A stretch of 64,000 nucleotides of DNA, from positions 116,344 to 180,343 of the forward strand of contig NZ_JAAARM010000014.1 of assembly GCF_009908285.1 (NCBI RefSeq), given 5' to 3'. Every line of letters starts with the position of its first letter. Position 1 is the stretch's first letter. Positions 26,038 to 34,741 of the stretch are shown piece after piece. The DNA is from Pseudomonas sp. Fl4BN1 (GTDB lineage Bacteria; Pseudomonadota; Gammaproteobacteria; Pseudomonadales; Pseudomonadaceae). Made by a program: the position numbers and the translations under genes. The notes below the pieces were generated by a model. The model did no database searches and was not told where the DNA came from. It saw only the letters and a program-made list of their open reading frames with translations.

Positions 26038-26715
26038 ATGCACGTACTTGTCTGTGAAGATGATGAGCTGATTGCCAGCGGGATAGTCGCCGGCCTCACG
26101 GCCCAGGGCCTGACGGTCGAACATGTGGCCACCGCTTCAGCGGCGCGGGCCATGCTCGGCGTGGCCGAATTCGACGTGATGGTACTGGATCTTGGCCTGC
26201 CGGATGAAGACGGTTTGAAGTTGCTCAAGCAGCAGCGCCAGCAAGGCCTGGAGATTCCGGTGCTGATCCTCACCGCCCGCGACTCGGTGACCGACCGGGT
26301 CGATGGCTTGCAAGCCGGTGCCGACGATTACCTGCTCAAGCCCTTCGACCTGCGGGAACTGGCCGCGCGCCTGCACACCCTGTTGCGTCGCGTGGCCGGG
26401 CGCAGCGTCAACCTCATCGAACACGGACGCCTGACCTACGATCCGAGCACCCGGGAAACGATGCTGGGCGGCCAGCCGGTGGACCTGTCGCGGCGCGAGC
26501 AGTCACTGCTCCAGGCGCTGCTGCACAACCGTGGCCGGGTACTGTCCAGCGAGCAATTGAAAGACAGCGTCTACGGTTTCAACGATGAACTGGAAAGCAA
26601 CGCCTTGAATGTGCACATCCACCACCTGCGCCGCAAACTCGGCAACGGCATCGTCGAAACCGTGCGTGGCCTGGGCTATCGCCTGGGCCCGGCAGATGGC
26701 GAGGAGAACCCGTAA
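26038..26715 (+). CDS. OmpR/PhoB-family response regulator
   Basis: The 225-residue protein has a receiver domain with the acidic pair EDD at 7-9, phospho-acceptor Asp51 in MVLDLGLPDEDG and the conserved Lys in LLKPF. A C-terminal winged helix follows (SRREQSLLQALLHNRGRVLSSEQL, NALNVHIHHLRRKLG). Overall similarity is to the QseB/PmrA/TctD group. The sensor kinase starts immediately after the stop codon. It is divergent from the dsbD operon, which makes control of periplasmic thiol genes an attractive but unproven guess. Confidence 0.93.
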   Translation: MHVLVCEDDELIASGIVAGLTAQGLTVEHVATASAARAMLGVAEFDVMVLDLGLPDEDGLKLLKQQRQQGLEIPVLILTARDSVTDRVDGLQAGADDYLLKPFDLRELAARLHTLLRRVAGRSVNLIEHGRLTYDPSTRETMLGGQPVDLSRREQSLLQALLHNRGRVLSSEQLKDSVYGFNDELESNALNVHIHHLRRKLGNGIVETVRGLGYRLGPADGEENP

Positions 26716-28041
26716 GTGAGGAGCCTGCGCCTGCGCCTGAGCATGACCCTCGGCGCCGCCTTCATCCTGATCTGGGCCCTGGCTGCGGCCTGGATGCTCA
26801 GTGACCTGCGTAACCAGATGATGTTTTCCCTGGACCAGCGCCTGGTGGCTTCGGCGCGCATGGTTGCCGGGCTGCTGGAACAGATGCCGGCACTGCCGTC
26901 CCACGGCCCGGGCAACCAGATCAACAGTGCGGCCCTGACCATTCCCGGGGGCATGGCTTGCCAGGTCAGCTCCCTGCGCGGGCAGATCCTGGCTCGTAGC
27001 CACAGCTCCCCGGAGCATCCACTGGAAGCCGAGAAGCTGGGTTTTCACGACCAGATGATCGACGGTGCGCCCTGGCGCACCTTTACCCTGGCGCGCGGTG
27101 ACGTGCGCATCACCACCGCCGATCGACAGGTCGAGCGCGAGGCCCTGAACCTGTCGGTGCTGCTGGCGGCCTCGGTGCCGGTGGGTGTGGCCCTGCTGGG
27201 TTGCCTGTGGTTGCTGTGGCTGGGCATCGGCCAGAGCCTGGCGCCGTTGAACCGGATTCGCGATGCGCTGATGCGCCGCAGTGCTGATTCCCTGGAGCCG
27301 CTGCAGATCCAGCCGATGCCCAGCGAGTTGCGGCCGCTGTTGGAGACCCAGAACCAGCTGTTCCAGCGCATCGCCAAGACCATCGAGCGCGAGCGCCGGC
27401 TGACCGGCGACGCGGCCCACGAACTGCGCAGCCCGCTGACGGCAATCAAGACCCACCTGCAAGTGGCGCGCATGACCGAAGGCGCGGCCCGGGATCAGTC
27501 CCTGGCCCGGGCCGAGGAGGGCGCCGACCGCATGCACCGGACTCTGGAGCAGTTATTGTTGCTGGCGCGGGTCGAGGGCAGCCTGTCGTTCGATGACGGT
27601 GTGCACTGCAACGCCGAGCAGGTCGCGCGTCTGGCGATCCAGGACGCGGCCGTCGGTGCCCGCCAGCGGGTCAAGCTGCACCTGGGGGACAAGGCTGGCG
27701 AAGCCCCGGTGGAAATGCCTTCGACCCTGGCCATTGCGGCCCTGCGCAACTTGCTGGACAACGCTCTGCGGCATACCCCGGATGAATGTCCGGTGGAGTT
27801 GAACCTGGAGATTGTCGGCGGCCGTGTGCGTTTCCAGGTGCGCGACCATGGCACGGGGATTCCCCCGCAAGACCTGCAACACCTGACCCAGCGCTTTTGG
27901 CGTGACAGCCAGAGCAGTGGCTGCGGGCTGGGCCTGGCGATTGTCCAGGCAATAGTCCAGCGTTGCGATTGCGACCTGAACTTCGACAGCCACCCCGACG
28001 GCCTGCGGGTCGAGTTGACCCTGCCTGCCCACCGCGCCTGA
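26716..28041 (+). CDS. Sensor histidine kinase, partner of 26038-26715
   Basis: The 441-residue membrane kinase starts at a GTG directly after the regulator's stop. It has two membrane segments (~11-28 and ~146-170) enclosing a periplasmic sensor of about 115 residues, a HAMP-like linker, HisKA with phospho-acceptor His235 in GDAAHELRSPLTAIK, and an HATPase domain (NLLDNALRHTP, DHGTGIPP, GCGLGLAIVQAI). Layout matches QseC/PmrB-type kinases. The signal is unknown. Confidence 0.93.
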   Translation: MRSLRLRLSMTLGAAFILIWALAAAWMLSDLRNQMMFSLDQRLVASARMVAGLLEQMPALPSHGPGNQINSAALTIPGGMACQVSSLRGQILARSHSSPEHPLEAEKLGFHDQMIDGAPWRTFTLARGDVRITTADRQVEREALNLSVLLAASVPVGVALLGCLWLLWLGIGQSLAPLNRIRDALMRRSADSLEPLQIQPMPSELRPLLETQNQLFQRIAKTIERERRLTGDAAHELRSPLTAIKTHLQVARMTEGAARDQSLARAEEGADRMHRTLEQLLLLARVEGSLSFDDGVHCNAEQVARLAIQDAAVGARQRVKLHLGDKAGEAPVEMPSTLAIAALRNLLDNALRHTPDECPVELNLEIVGGRVRFQVRDHGTGIPPQDLQHLTQRFWRDSQSSGCGLGLAIVQAIVQRCDCDLNFDSHPDGLRVELTLPAHRA

Positions 28042-28057
28042 CCCATCACCGCCCCCT

Positions 28058-28121
28058 GTAGGAGCGGGCTTGCCAGCGAAGGAGCCGGAAAGATCGCCTT
28101 CGCCAGCAAGCGGGCTCCTAC
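28058..28121. repeat. REPIN
   Basis: Inverted REP pair: GTAGGAGCGGGCTTGCCAGCGAA and, 18 bases later, TTCGCCAGCAAGCGGGCTCCTAC. It lies between the sensor kinase gene and the pvdH promoter. Confidence 0.85.
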
Positions 28122-28155
28122 GGGGCGATATGTGCAATTTCATCGTCCCGGGGTG

Positions 28156-28179
28156 TAAATCCTGACCTCGCTGATGCGT
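28156..28179 (+). promoter_or_regulatory. PvdS-dependent promoter (iron-starvation box)
   Basis: TAAAT, exactly 16 bases, then CGT: the PvdS recognition pattern TAAAT-N16-CGT known from pyoverdine genes. It ends 96 bases before the pvdH start, which places pvdH (and perhaps mbtH) in the PvdS regulon. Confidence 0.88.
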
Positions 28180-28275
28180 TTCCAGAACAGGAAAGCCTGT
28201 CAGTGCGCACCCTCCTTCGGCTGCGCATCCGGCCGGTGGCCGTTTTGCTTAAATTGCAGCGTGAGGGTTCGAGAC

Positions 28276-29688
28276 ATGTCAGCCGTTACCAGCCTTATGG
28301 AAGATCAGCCGGTGGGCCTTGCCCCTACATCGGCGGAGACCCTTTACCAGTTCGACGAGTCGCCTCTGCTGGCCCGTCAGAACCGTCAGGAATCCAATGC
28401 CCGCAGCTATCCACGGCGGATTCCCCTGGCCCTCAAGCGGGCCAGCGGGATTCATGTCGAGGACGTTGAAGGCCGGCGTTTCATCGATTGCCTGGCCGGT
28501 GCCGGGACTCTGGCCCTGGGCCACAACCACCCGGTGGTGATCGCCGCGATCCAGCAAGTGCTGGCCGATGAGTTGCCGCTGTTGACTCTGGACCTGACTA
28601 CCCCGGTCAAGGATCAGTTCGTCCAGGACCTGTTCGGCCTGTTGCCCGAGGCCCTGGCCGCCGAAGCCAAGATCCAGTTCTGCGGCCCCACCGGCACCGA
28701 CGCGGTGGAAGCGGCGTTGAAACTGGTGCGCACGGCCACCGGACGCAGCACTGTGCTGTCGTTTCAGGGCGGTTACCACGGCATGAGCCAGGGTGCCCTG
28801 AGCCTGATGGGCAGCCTTGGGCCCAAGCGTCCGTTGGCCGGTCTGTTGAATAACGCTGTGCAGTTCCTGCCCTTTCCTTATGACTACCGTTGCCCGTTCG
28901 GGCTGGGTGGTGCGGAAGGGGTCAAGGTCAACCTGCACTACCTGGAAAACCTGCTCACCGACCCGGAAGCGGGGGTGGCCCTGCCGGCGGCGGTGATCGT
29001 CGAGGCGGTGCAAGGCGAGGGCGGGGTGATCCCGGCGGACCTGGATTGGCTGCGAGGTGTGCGGCGCATCACCGAACAGGCCGGCGTGGCGTTGATCGTC
29101 GATGAAATCCAGAGTGGTTTCGGCCGTACCGGCAAGATGTTCGCCTTTGAACACGCCGGGATCATTCCCGATGTGGTGGTGATGTCCAAGGCCATCGGCG
29201 GCAGCCTGCCGCTGGCGGTGATGGTCTATCGCGACTGGCTCGACACCTGGCAGCCAGGCGCTCATGCCGGCACTTTCCGCGGCAATCAGATGGCCATGGC
29301 CACCGGTTCTGCGGTGATGCGCTACCTCAAGGAACACCAGGTGCCTGAACACGCAGCGGCCATGGGCGAACGCCTGCGTGAGCATCTGTTGATCCTGCAG
29401 CGGGATTATCCACAACTGGGGGACATCCGCGGCCGTGGGCTGATGCTTGGCGTCGAACTGGTGGACCCGGCCGGCGCGGCGGATGCCCAGGGCCATCCGC
29501 CGCAGCACGCGCGCCTGGCGCCGCTGGTGCAGCGTGAATGCCTCAAGCGCGGCTTGATCCTGGAGTTGGGCGGGCGTCACGGCAGCGTGGTGCGTTTCCT
29601 GCCGCCGCTGGTGATCACCGCGGCCCAGATCGACCAGGTGGCGGAAATATTCAGCAAGGCCGTGGCTGCGGCGGTGGCCAGCGTTTAA
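28276..29688 (+). CDS. pvdH: Diaminobutyrate-2-oxoglutarate aminotransferase PvdH
   Basis: The 470-residue PLP enzyme belongs to the class-III aminotransferases. Visible marks are GPTGTDAVEAALKLVRTATGR, the PLP-contact FQGGYHGMSQGA, DEIQSGFGRTG and the Schiff-base Lys in MSKAIGG. It makes L-2,4-diaminobutyrate from aspartate semialdehyde, the residue loaded by the last module of the NRPS at the left edge. The upstream PvdS box supports this over a general GABA or ornithine aminotransferase. I take the ATG at 28276; the frame is open upstream through the promoter. Confidence 0.95.
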   Translation: MSAVTSLMEDQPVGLAPTSAETLYQFDESPLLARQNRQESNARSYPRRIPLALKRASGIHVEDVEGRRFIDCLAGAGTLALGHNHPVVIAAIQQVLADELPLLTLDLTTPVKDQFVQDLFGLLPEALAAEAKIQFCGPTGTDAVEAALKLVRTATGRSTVLSFQGGYHGMSQGALSLMGSLGPKRPLAGLLNNAVQFLPFPYDYRCPFGLGGAEGVKVNLHYLENLLTDPEAGVALPAAVIVEAVQGEGGVIPADLDWLRGVRRITEQAGVALIVDEIQSGFGRTGKMFAFEHAGIIPDVVVMSKAIGGSLPLAVMVYRDWLDTWQPGAHAGTFRGNQMAMATGSAVMRYLKEHQVPEHAAAMGERLREHLLILQRDYPQLGDIRGRGLMLGVELVDPAGAADAQGHPPQHARLAPLVQRECLKRGLILELGGRHGSVVRFLPPLVITAAQIDQVAEIFSKAVAAAVASV

Positions 29689-29721
29689 TTTTCTGCGCGG
29701 TTGATTCGTTCCTTCTACACA

Positions 29722-29746
29722 ATCGCCGCGTCCTGGGCGCGGCGAT
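29722..29746. other. Hairpin between pvdH and mbtH
   Basis: Perfect 9-bp stem ATCGCCGCG/CGCGGCGAT with a 7-base loop and no following T-run. It may modulate mRNA stability or give partial termination between the two genes. Confidence 0.45.
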
Positions 29747-29770
29747 CCTTATCAGTGATGGAGACAAGCA

Positions 29771-29995
29771 ATGACTTCAGTATTCGACCGTGAGGACATC
29801 CTCTTCCAGGTGGTGGTCAACCATGAAGAGCAATACTCGATCTGGCCCGACTACAAGGCTGTGCCGCAAGGCTGGCGTACCGTGGGCAAGAGCGGTTTGA
29901 AAAAGGACTGCCTGGCCTACATCGAAGAAGTCTGGACCGACATGCGTCCACTGAGCCTGCGCCAGAAGATGGACCAGCAGGCGCTGGCCGGCTGA
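29771..29995 (+). CDS. MbtH-like NRPS helper protein
   Basis: The 74-residue protein has the family signature NHEEQYSIWPDYKAVPQGWRTVG and the C-terminal WTDMRPLSLR, at typical length. MbtH-like proteins bind adenylation domains and are needed for their solubility and activity; pyoverdine clusters carry one. It is preceded by pvdH (82-base gap) and followed by a strong terminator, so pvdH-mbtH may form a unit. Confidence 0.96.
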   Translation: MTSVFDREDILFQVVVNHEEQYSIWPDYKAVPQGWRTVGKSGLKKDCLAYIEEVWTDMRPLSLRQKMDQQALAG

Positions 29996-30119
29996 GCCTC
30001 GGCACAAGGTCGGTGGCCGCTGCCGAGCCCGCGAGGCTGCGAAAAGGGCGGCAGGACCTTCAGCAATCCTAGCGACGGCGCTTCCTGCGCAGTCGTTCGC
30101 CGCCTCGATCCCGAGCACA

Positions 30120-30156
30120 AAAAGCCCGCTGAACGCCAAGGTTCAGCGGGCTTTTT
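30120..30156. terminator. Strong bidirectional terminator
   Basis: AAAAGCCCGCTGAAC/GTTCAGCGGGCTTTTT stem-loop with A- and T-runs on both sides, between mbtH and the convergent methyltransferase gene. Confidence 0.92.
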
Positions 30157-30167
30157 ATGCCCGGCGA

Positions 30168-30995
30168 TCAGGCCCTGCGCTTGACGGCTTGCAGGGTGTA
30201 GCTCAGCGGTAGGCGCCACGGGGCTTCCTTGAGCCGCCATTCGCCACGCTCATCCACCTCCATCTGCCCGGGCAGGGCTTCCCAGGGAATGCTCTGGTGC
30301 TCCACCAACCCGGTGATTTCCAGGCCCTGGGCCAGCAGGGCGCTGATGATTTCCCCCAGGCCGTGGTTCCACTCGTGGGTCACCGTGGCCTTGAGGCTGC
30401 TGTCGGTTTCCACGTAGGTGGCAGCATCGTCCCAGACCAGCGGCTCGCTGCGTTCGAAGTAGGGAAACGCCACCTGCAGCGAGTCGCTGTGACCTTCATC
30501 GAGAGCCCAGAGCATCGGATGCCCTTCGCGGATAAACAGCCGGCCACCGGGCTTGAGCAGGGCGCCGACGGTGTGCGCCCAGCGCTCGATGCTCGGCAGC
30601 CAGCACAGCGCGCCGATGCCGGTGTAGACCAGGTCGAACTCGCCGCAGGGCAGTGCTTCGGTGGCCGCGAACACGTCCGACTCGTGGTAGTCGATGGCGG
30701 TGTTGCAGCGCTGGGCCAGGGCCTGCGCTTCAGCCAGGGACGCCGAGGAAAAATCCAACCCGCTCATCTGTGCGCCGAGGCGCGACAGCGACAGGGTGTC
30801 GGTACCGATATGGCATTGCAGATGCACGCCACGCAGGCCCTGGATGTCGCCCAGCAGGGGGCGGTCGAACTGCACGACTTCGGAGAGAAACTGCGGGTCG
30901 TCGACAAAGCGCTGCACCGCGTAATCCGCAGAGGCGGCGTGCAAGGGCGCGCGTTCGTCCCAATTGGTCTTGTTGAGTTTCAGGTATTCGCTCAT
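30168..30995 (-). CDS. Class I SAM-dependent methyltransferase
   Basis: The 275-residue cytoplasmic protein has motif I-like HLQCHIGTDTLSLSRLGAQMSGLDFS, post-I D/E and the downstream FDLVYTGIGALCWL and LLKPGGRLFI strands of the Rossmann-like fold. N-terminus MSEYLKLNKTNWDERAP is of the UbiE/small-molecule methyltransferase kind. The substrate is unknown. It is in the same direction as the fpv operon but ends it at a distance of ~125 bases with a hairpin between, so co-transcription is uncertain. Confidence 0.87.
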   Translation of the reverse strand: MSEYLKLNKTNWDERAPLHAASADYAVQRFVDDPQFLSEVVQFDRPLLGDIQGLRGVHLQCHIGTDTLSLSRLGAQMSGLDFSSASLAEAQALAQRCNTAIDYHESDVFAATEALPCGEFDLVYTGIGALCWLPSIERWAHTVGALLKPGGRLFIREGHPMLWALDEGHSDSLQVAFPYFERSEPLVWDDAATYVETDSSLKATVTHEWNHGLGEIISALLAQGLEITGLVEHQSIPWEALPGQMEVDERGEWRLKEAPWRLPLSYTLQAVKRRA

Positions 30996-31080
30996 GGCGT
31001 GGGTTTCCTGTCTGGGCATTTTTGCGAAGCGCAGACTAGCACCGGGAAATGGCCACAATCTTGAGGGAATATGTAAGCGG

Positions 31081-31108
31081 CGCCGCTGCCGAACAGCCGG
31101 CAGCGGCG
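31081..31108. terminator. Hairpin after fpvF
   Basis: Perfect 11-bp stem CGCCGCTGCCG/CGGCAGCGGCG with a 6-base loop just past the fpvF stop. No T-run on either side, so it may be an mRNA-end stabiliser rather than a true intrinsic terminator. Confidence 0.5.
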
Positions 31109-31120
31109 ATAGGGGCGGGC

Positions 31121-32125
31121 TTAGCTTTTCGGGGCCAGGGCCTGGGTGACTTTCTGCAGGTTGCCTTCCAGTTCGCTCAACGGGTCGGCGCTGTCGGTTT
31201 CCAGGACCAGCAACTGGCTGCCGCCGGCGCTGATGGCGGCCTTCAGCGCCTCGGACGGCTGGCGATGATGCAGGACAATGGCCACGTCGTTGTCCTTGAG
31301 CTGGGCCTGCAGTTTCTTGAGCGCCTCGGGGGTCCATTCATTGTCGGCCCGGGCATCCACCTCCAGCAGCTCCAGGTTCAGGCCGCTGACCAGATAGCCA
31401 AAGTGCTCGGAGAGGCTCAGCACACTGAGGTTGTCCGCCTCGGCCAGGCGCGCCTCGCTGTCGGCGCTGAGTTTCAGCAGGCGCTGCTTGAGCCCCGCCA
31501 GGTTGCTCTCGATCCTGGGCTTGGCCTCGGGGGCCAGGCGCACCAGGTCCGCCGCCAGCACGTCGGCCATGCGCCCCAGGTTGTTGCTCGACAGCCAGGG
31601 CTGGGCGTTCAGCCCGTCGCTCTTGCCCGGCTGCAGGGCCACCCCGGGCAGGGCGCCATCCACCGGGCGCGCAGCGTCGATCTCGACGATACGGATATTG
31701 CTGCGCCGGGCATTGGGGTACAGCGGGTCGTCCGGCCAGATCGAGCGCAGGCCGATCACCGCGTCGGCATTGAGCGCCAGCTTGTGCAGCGCCGGGGCGC
31801 CGCGCCCGGTGAAGTAGGCGGTCTGCCGCGAGCCTGGCAGGTTGGCCGGGGCCGCCCGTTCCAGCTTGGCGTCGGTGCCCTGCAGCAGGATCTGCCCCAG
31901 GCCGAAGGTCACCGGCAAGGAAGCCAGCACCGTCAGCGGTTTGCTTGCGGTGGCGCTGTGCAGCGCGGTATTGCCCATGCCGTGGCTGGCCACCACGCGC
32001 ATCGGTTCGAAGTGGTCGCGCTCGGCCAGGGCCGGGGTGCTGATCAGGCCGCCGAGGGCCAGGGCCAGGCTTAGGCGACGCAGGGGCAGGCGACGCAGCG
32101 ACAGGTGAGGCAATGAACTGTGCAT
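31121..32125 (-). CDS. fpvF: Periplasmic metal-binding protein FpvF
   Basis: The 334-residue protein has an Arg-rich N-terminus and a signal peptide (LALALGGLISTPALA) and belongs to the ZnuA-type cluster A-I binding proteins, though divergent. In P. aeruginosa FpvF works with FpvC to receive iron and pyoverdine when ferripyoverdine is dismantled in the periplasm. Position as the last gene of an operon with the same eight-gene order as fpvGHJKCDEF is the main ground for the name. It abuts the permease gene with no gap. Confidence 0.85.
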   Translation of the reverse strand: MHSSLPHLSLRRLPLRRLSLALALGGLISTPALAERDHFEPMRVVASHGMGNTALHSATASKPLTVLASLPVTFGLGQILLQGTDAKLERAAPANLPGSRQTAYFTGRGAPALHKLALNADAVIGLRSIWPDDPLYPNARRSNIRIVEIDAARPVDGALPGVALQPGKSDGLNAQPWLSSNNLGRMADVLAADLVRLAPEAKPRIESNLAGLKQRLLKLSADSEARLAEADNLSVLSLSEHFGYLVSGLNLELLEVDARADNEWTPEALKKLQAQLKDNDVAIVLHHRQPSEALKAAISAGGSQLLVLETDSADPLSELEGNLQKVTQALAPKS

Positions 32126-33025
32126 TTATCCGATATTCCCTTTCAGGCTGGGGACCGTGCCGCGAGCGATGGCGGCCAGGGCGAAGGCGACACCGGCCAC
32201 CAGGATGATCGCGGCGCCGGAGGGCACCGGCAGGTCGAAAACGATGGGCAACAGGATGCCGCACAGGGTGCTGACGGTGGCGATGCTCACCGAGATCCAG
32301 AAGAACCCCTTGAGCGACTGGCTGAGCAGGCGTGCCGCGGCCGCTGGAATCACCAACAGTGCGCCCACCAGGATCGCGCCGATGACCTTGACCGCGGCCA
32401 CGGTGATCAGGGTCACCAGGATCACGAACAGGTAGTCCAGGGTTTTCACGGCCACCCCGCGCACCGCCGCCAGCTGTGGGTTGAAGCTGGCCAGCATGAT
32501 GCGGTTGTACAGCGGCAGGCTCAGGCCCAGCACCAGGGCGCCGACAACCAGCAGCACCAGCAGGTCACTGCCATTGACCGTGAGCACCGAGCCGAACAGC
32601 ACGTTCTCCAGGATATGCACGTTGATCTTGCCGGCGAGGATCAGCAGCAGGCTCGCGCCCAGGGCCAGGGATACCGAGAGGAACACCCCGATCAGGGTGT
32701 CCGGGGCCAGGCCGGTGCGGTTGCGCAGGTAGTTGAGCAGGATGCCGAACAGCAGGCAGTAGCCGAACAGGCTGCCGTAGGGGCCGGTGTAGGGTTCGCC
32801 GAGGAGGATGCCGATGGCGACCCCCGTGAGGGCGGCGTGGCCCACGGCTTCGGAGAAGAAGGCGAAGCGTTTGACCACCACCAGGGTGCCCAGGCCGCCG
32901 AGCACCGGGCCGATCAGCAGGCCGGCCAGCAGGGCGTTGACCACGAAACCGTAGGCCAGGGCTTCCGGCAGGTAACCGGACGAGGCCCAGCCCTGGATCA
33001 TCAATCGGAAAGCTTCATAACTCAT
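32126..33025 (-). CDS. fpvE: ABC transporter permease FpvE
   Basis: The 299-residue protein of the ABC-3 (ZnuB/MntB) permease family has about eight membrane segments (ALLAGLLIGPVLGGLGTLVV, VIGAILVGALLVIPAAAARLL). It would form the inner-membrane channel with FpvD and take iron delivered by FpvC/FpvF. Its ATG overlaps the FpvD stop by one base (TGATG). Confidence 0.92.
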   Translation of the reverse strand: MSYEAFRLMIQGWASSGYLPEALAYGFVVNALLAGLLIGPVLGGLGTLVVVKRFAFFSEAVGHAALTGVAIGILLGEPYTGPYGSLFGYCLLFGILLNYLRNRTGLAPDTLIGVFLSVSLALGASLLLILAGKINVHILENVLFGSVLTVNGSDLLVLLVVGALVLGLSLPLYNRIMLASFNPQLAAVRGVAVKTLDYLFVILVTLITVAAVKVIGAILVGALLVIPAAAARLLSQSLKGFFWISVSIATVSTLCGILLPIVFDLPVPSGAAIILVAGVAFALAAIARGTVPSLKGNIG

Positions 33026-33780
33026 CAGGCAGTACTCCCACTGGCTCGGTCCGCTGCTCGCGGGTGAGTGGAGAACAGGCTCAGCAGGCGTTCCGGGGTC
33101 AGGGTCTGCTGCGCCGGGCCGTCGAACAGCACGCGCCGATTGAGCCCGGTGACCCGATCGGCCAGGCGCCCCACGGCCTCCAGATCGTGCTCGATCCACA
33201 GCAGGGTGATACCGCTCTGACGCCAGTCGTGGAGCAGGCGTTCGAAGACCTGGATCCCGGCTTCGTCGAGGGCCGACATCGGTTCGTCCAGCACCAGCAA
33301 TTGCGGGGCCGGAATCAGCCCCTGGGCCAGCAGTACCCGCTGGCGCTCACCGCCGGACAGGGCGCCCATGCGCCGCTTGCGCTTGTCTTGCATGCCGACC
33401 CGTTCCAGGGCCTCGCCAATCGCCTTGGCGTAATGCCGGCTGAGGCCGAGAAAGGCCGGGCGGCGCTGGCACATGGCGGCCATGAAGTCGTCCACGGTCA
33501 TCGGCAGGCCCCGGTCGAACTCCAGGGCCTGGGGCACATAGCCGATGGTGCCGGGTGTGCCGGGCCATTGCAGGCGCAACTGACCCTGGTGAGGCATCTG
33601 CCCGAGCAGGGTCTTGATCAGCGAACTCTTGCCGCCGCCGTTGGGCCCTACCAGTGCGTGCACGCTGCCGGGCTGCACTTGGAACTCGACCCGATCGAGG
33701 ATGGTGGTACGGCCCAGGGTCAGGCTGACCTGCTCGAACTCGATGGCCGGGCCTTGCAGCAGGGTTTCCAGGGCGGTCAT
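33025..33780 (-). CDS. fpvD: ABC transporter ATP-binding protein FpvD
   Basis: The 251-residue ATPase has Walker A (GPNGGGKSSL), signature LSGGERQRV, Walker B (LLVLDEPMSALDEA) and the switch His in WIEHD. It powers FpvE. The start overlaps the fpvC stop (ATGA). Confidence 0.94.
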   Translation of the reverse strand: MTALETLLQGPAIEFEQVSLTLGRTTILDRVEFQVQPGSVHALVGPNGGGKSSLIKTLLGQMPHQGQLRLQWPGTPGTIGYVPQALEFDRGLPMTVDDFMAAMCQRRPAFLGLSRHYAKAIGEALERVGMQDKRKRRMGALSGGERQRVLLAQGLIPAPQLLVLDEPMSALDEAGIQVFERLLHDWRQSGITLLWIEHDLEAVGRLADRVTGLNRRVLFDGPAQQTLTPERLLSLFSTHPRAADRASGSTA

Positions 33781-34706
33781 GCGCCCGCCTCCTGGATCGC
33801 TCGGACCACGGTGTCGAGGTTGCCTGTCATTTCCTTCTCGTACTTGTCGGCGGTGTATTCGCCGTAGGAAATGTGCGACAGCGGGTAGAGCTTGACCCCG
33901 GATTCACGCTGGATGGTTTCAACGTAGGTGGAGGGGAAGTCCATCTCCGAGAAGATCACCTTGACGTCCAGTTCCCGCAGTTGGTCGATGGTCTTCTTCA
34001 ACTGGCTGGGGCTCGGCTCGATACCGTGGGCCGGCTCCACCACGGCAGTGACCTGCAGGCCGAACTCGCGCAGCAGGTAGTCATAGGCCGCGTGCACCGT
34101 GGCCACCCGCAGGTCGGCGTTGGGTGCCTGGGTCAGCTTGGCCAGGGCATCGGCGCGCATCTGCCGCAGGCGCTTGCCATAGGCGCGGGCGTTCTGGGTA
34201 TAGGTCTTGGCGTTGGCCGGGTCCATCTTGCCGAGCTCGCGGGCGATGTTGTTGACCTGGGCGATGGAGGCACTGATGGACAGGAAGGTGTGCGGGTTGA
34301 CCACCTTGCCGGCGCCACGGGCGGCGACCCCGGTGGCGGCCAGCAGCGGTACGTTTTCGTTGGCTTCGATCACCGGGATGTCCGGGCGCTCGCTGGCGGC
34401 GATCATGCGGTCGGCGAAGTCATCATGGCCCACACCGTTGAGCACGATTACATCCAGGGTGCCGATGCGCTTGATGTCTTCGGCCCGGGGTTCGTAGGCA
34501 TGAGGGTTGAAGCCGGCAGGAATCAGCGGCACCACTTCGGCCTTGTCGCCGACGATGTTCGCCACGTAGCTGTAGTAAGGGTGCAGGGTGATGCCGATGC
34601 GCAGGCGCTTGGCCTGTTCGGCGCTGGCCAGGGGGCTGAGCATCAGGGCCAGCAGGCTGATCAGCAGCACCCGCAGGAAGGGGCGGGGTTGAGATGAAAT
34701 AGGCAT
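33777..34706 (-). CDS. fpvC: Periplasmic metal-binding protein FpvC
   Basis: The 309-residue ZnuA/MntC-family protein has a signal peptide ending near ASA and the metal-ligand His positions of the family (TLHPYYSYV, NPHAYEP, NPHTFL, HAAYDYL). The ATG at 34706 is preferred to a TTG two codons upstream. FpvC is the main iron acceptor of the ferripyoverdine release system in P. aeruginosa. Confidence 0.92.
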   Translation of the reverse strand: MPISSQPRPFLRVLLISLLALMLSPLASAEQAKRLRIGITLHPYYSYVANIVGDKAEVVPLIPAGFNPHAYEPRAEDIKRIGTLDVIVLNGVGHDDFADRMIAASERPDIPVIEANENVPLLAATGVAARGAGKVVNPHTFLSISASIAQVNNIARELGKMDPANAKTYTQNARAYGKRLRQMRADALAKLTQAPNADLRVATVHAAYDYLLREFGLQVTAVVEPAHGIEPSPSQLKKTIDQLRELDVKVIFSEMDFPSTYVETIQRESGVKLYPLSHISYGEYTADKYEKEMTGNLDTVVRAIQEAGA

Positions 34707-34741
34707 GGGCAAGCGGTCTTCTCTCGGATGAGTGCGTAGGT

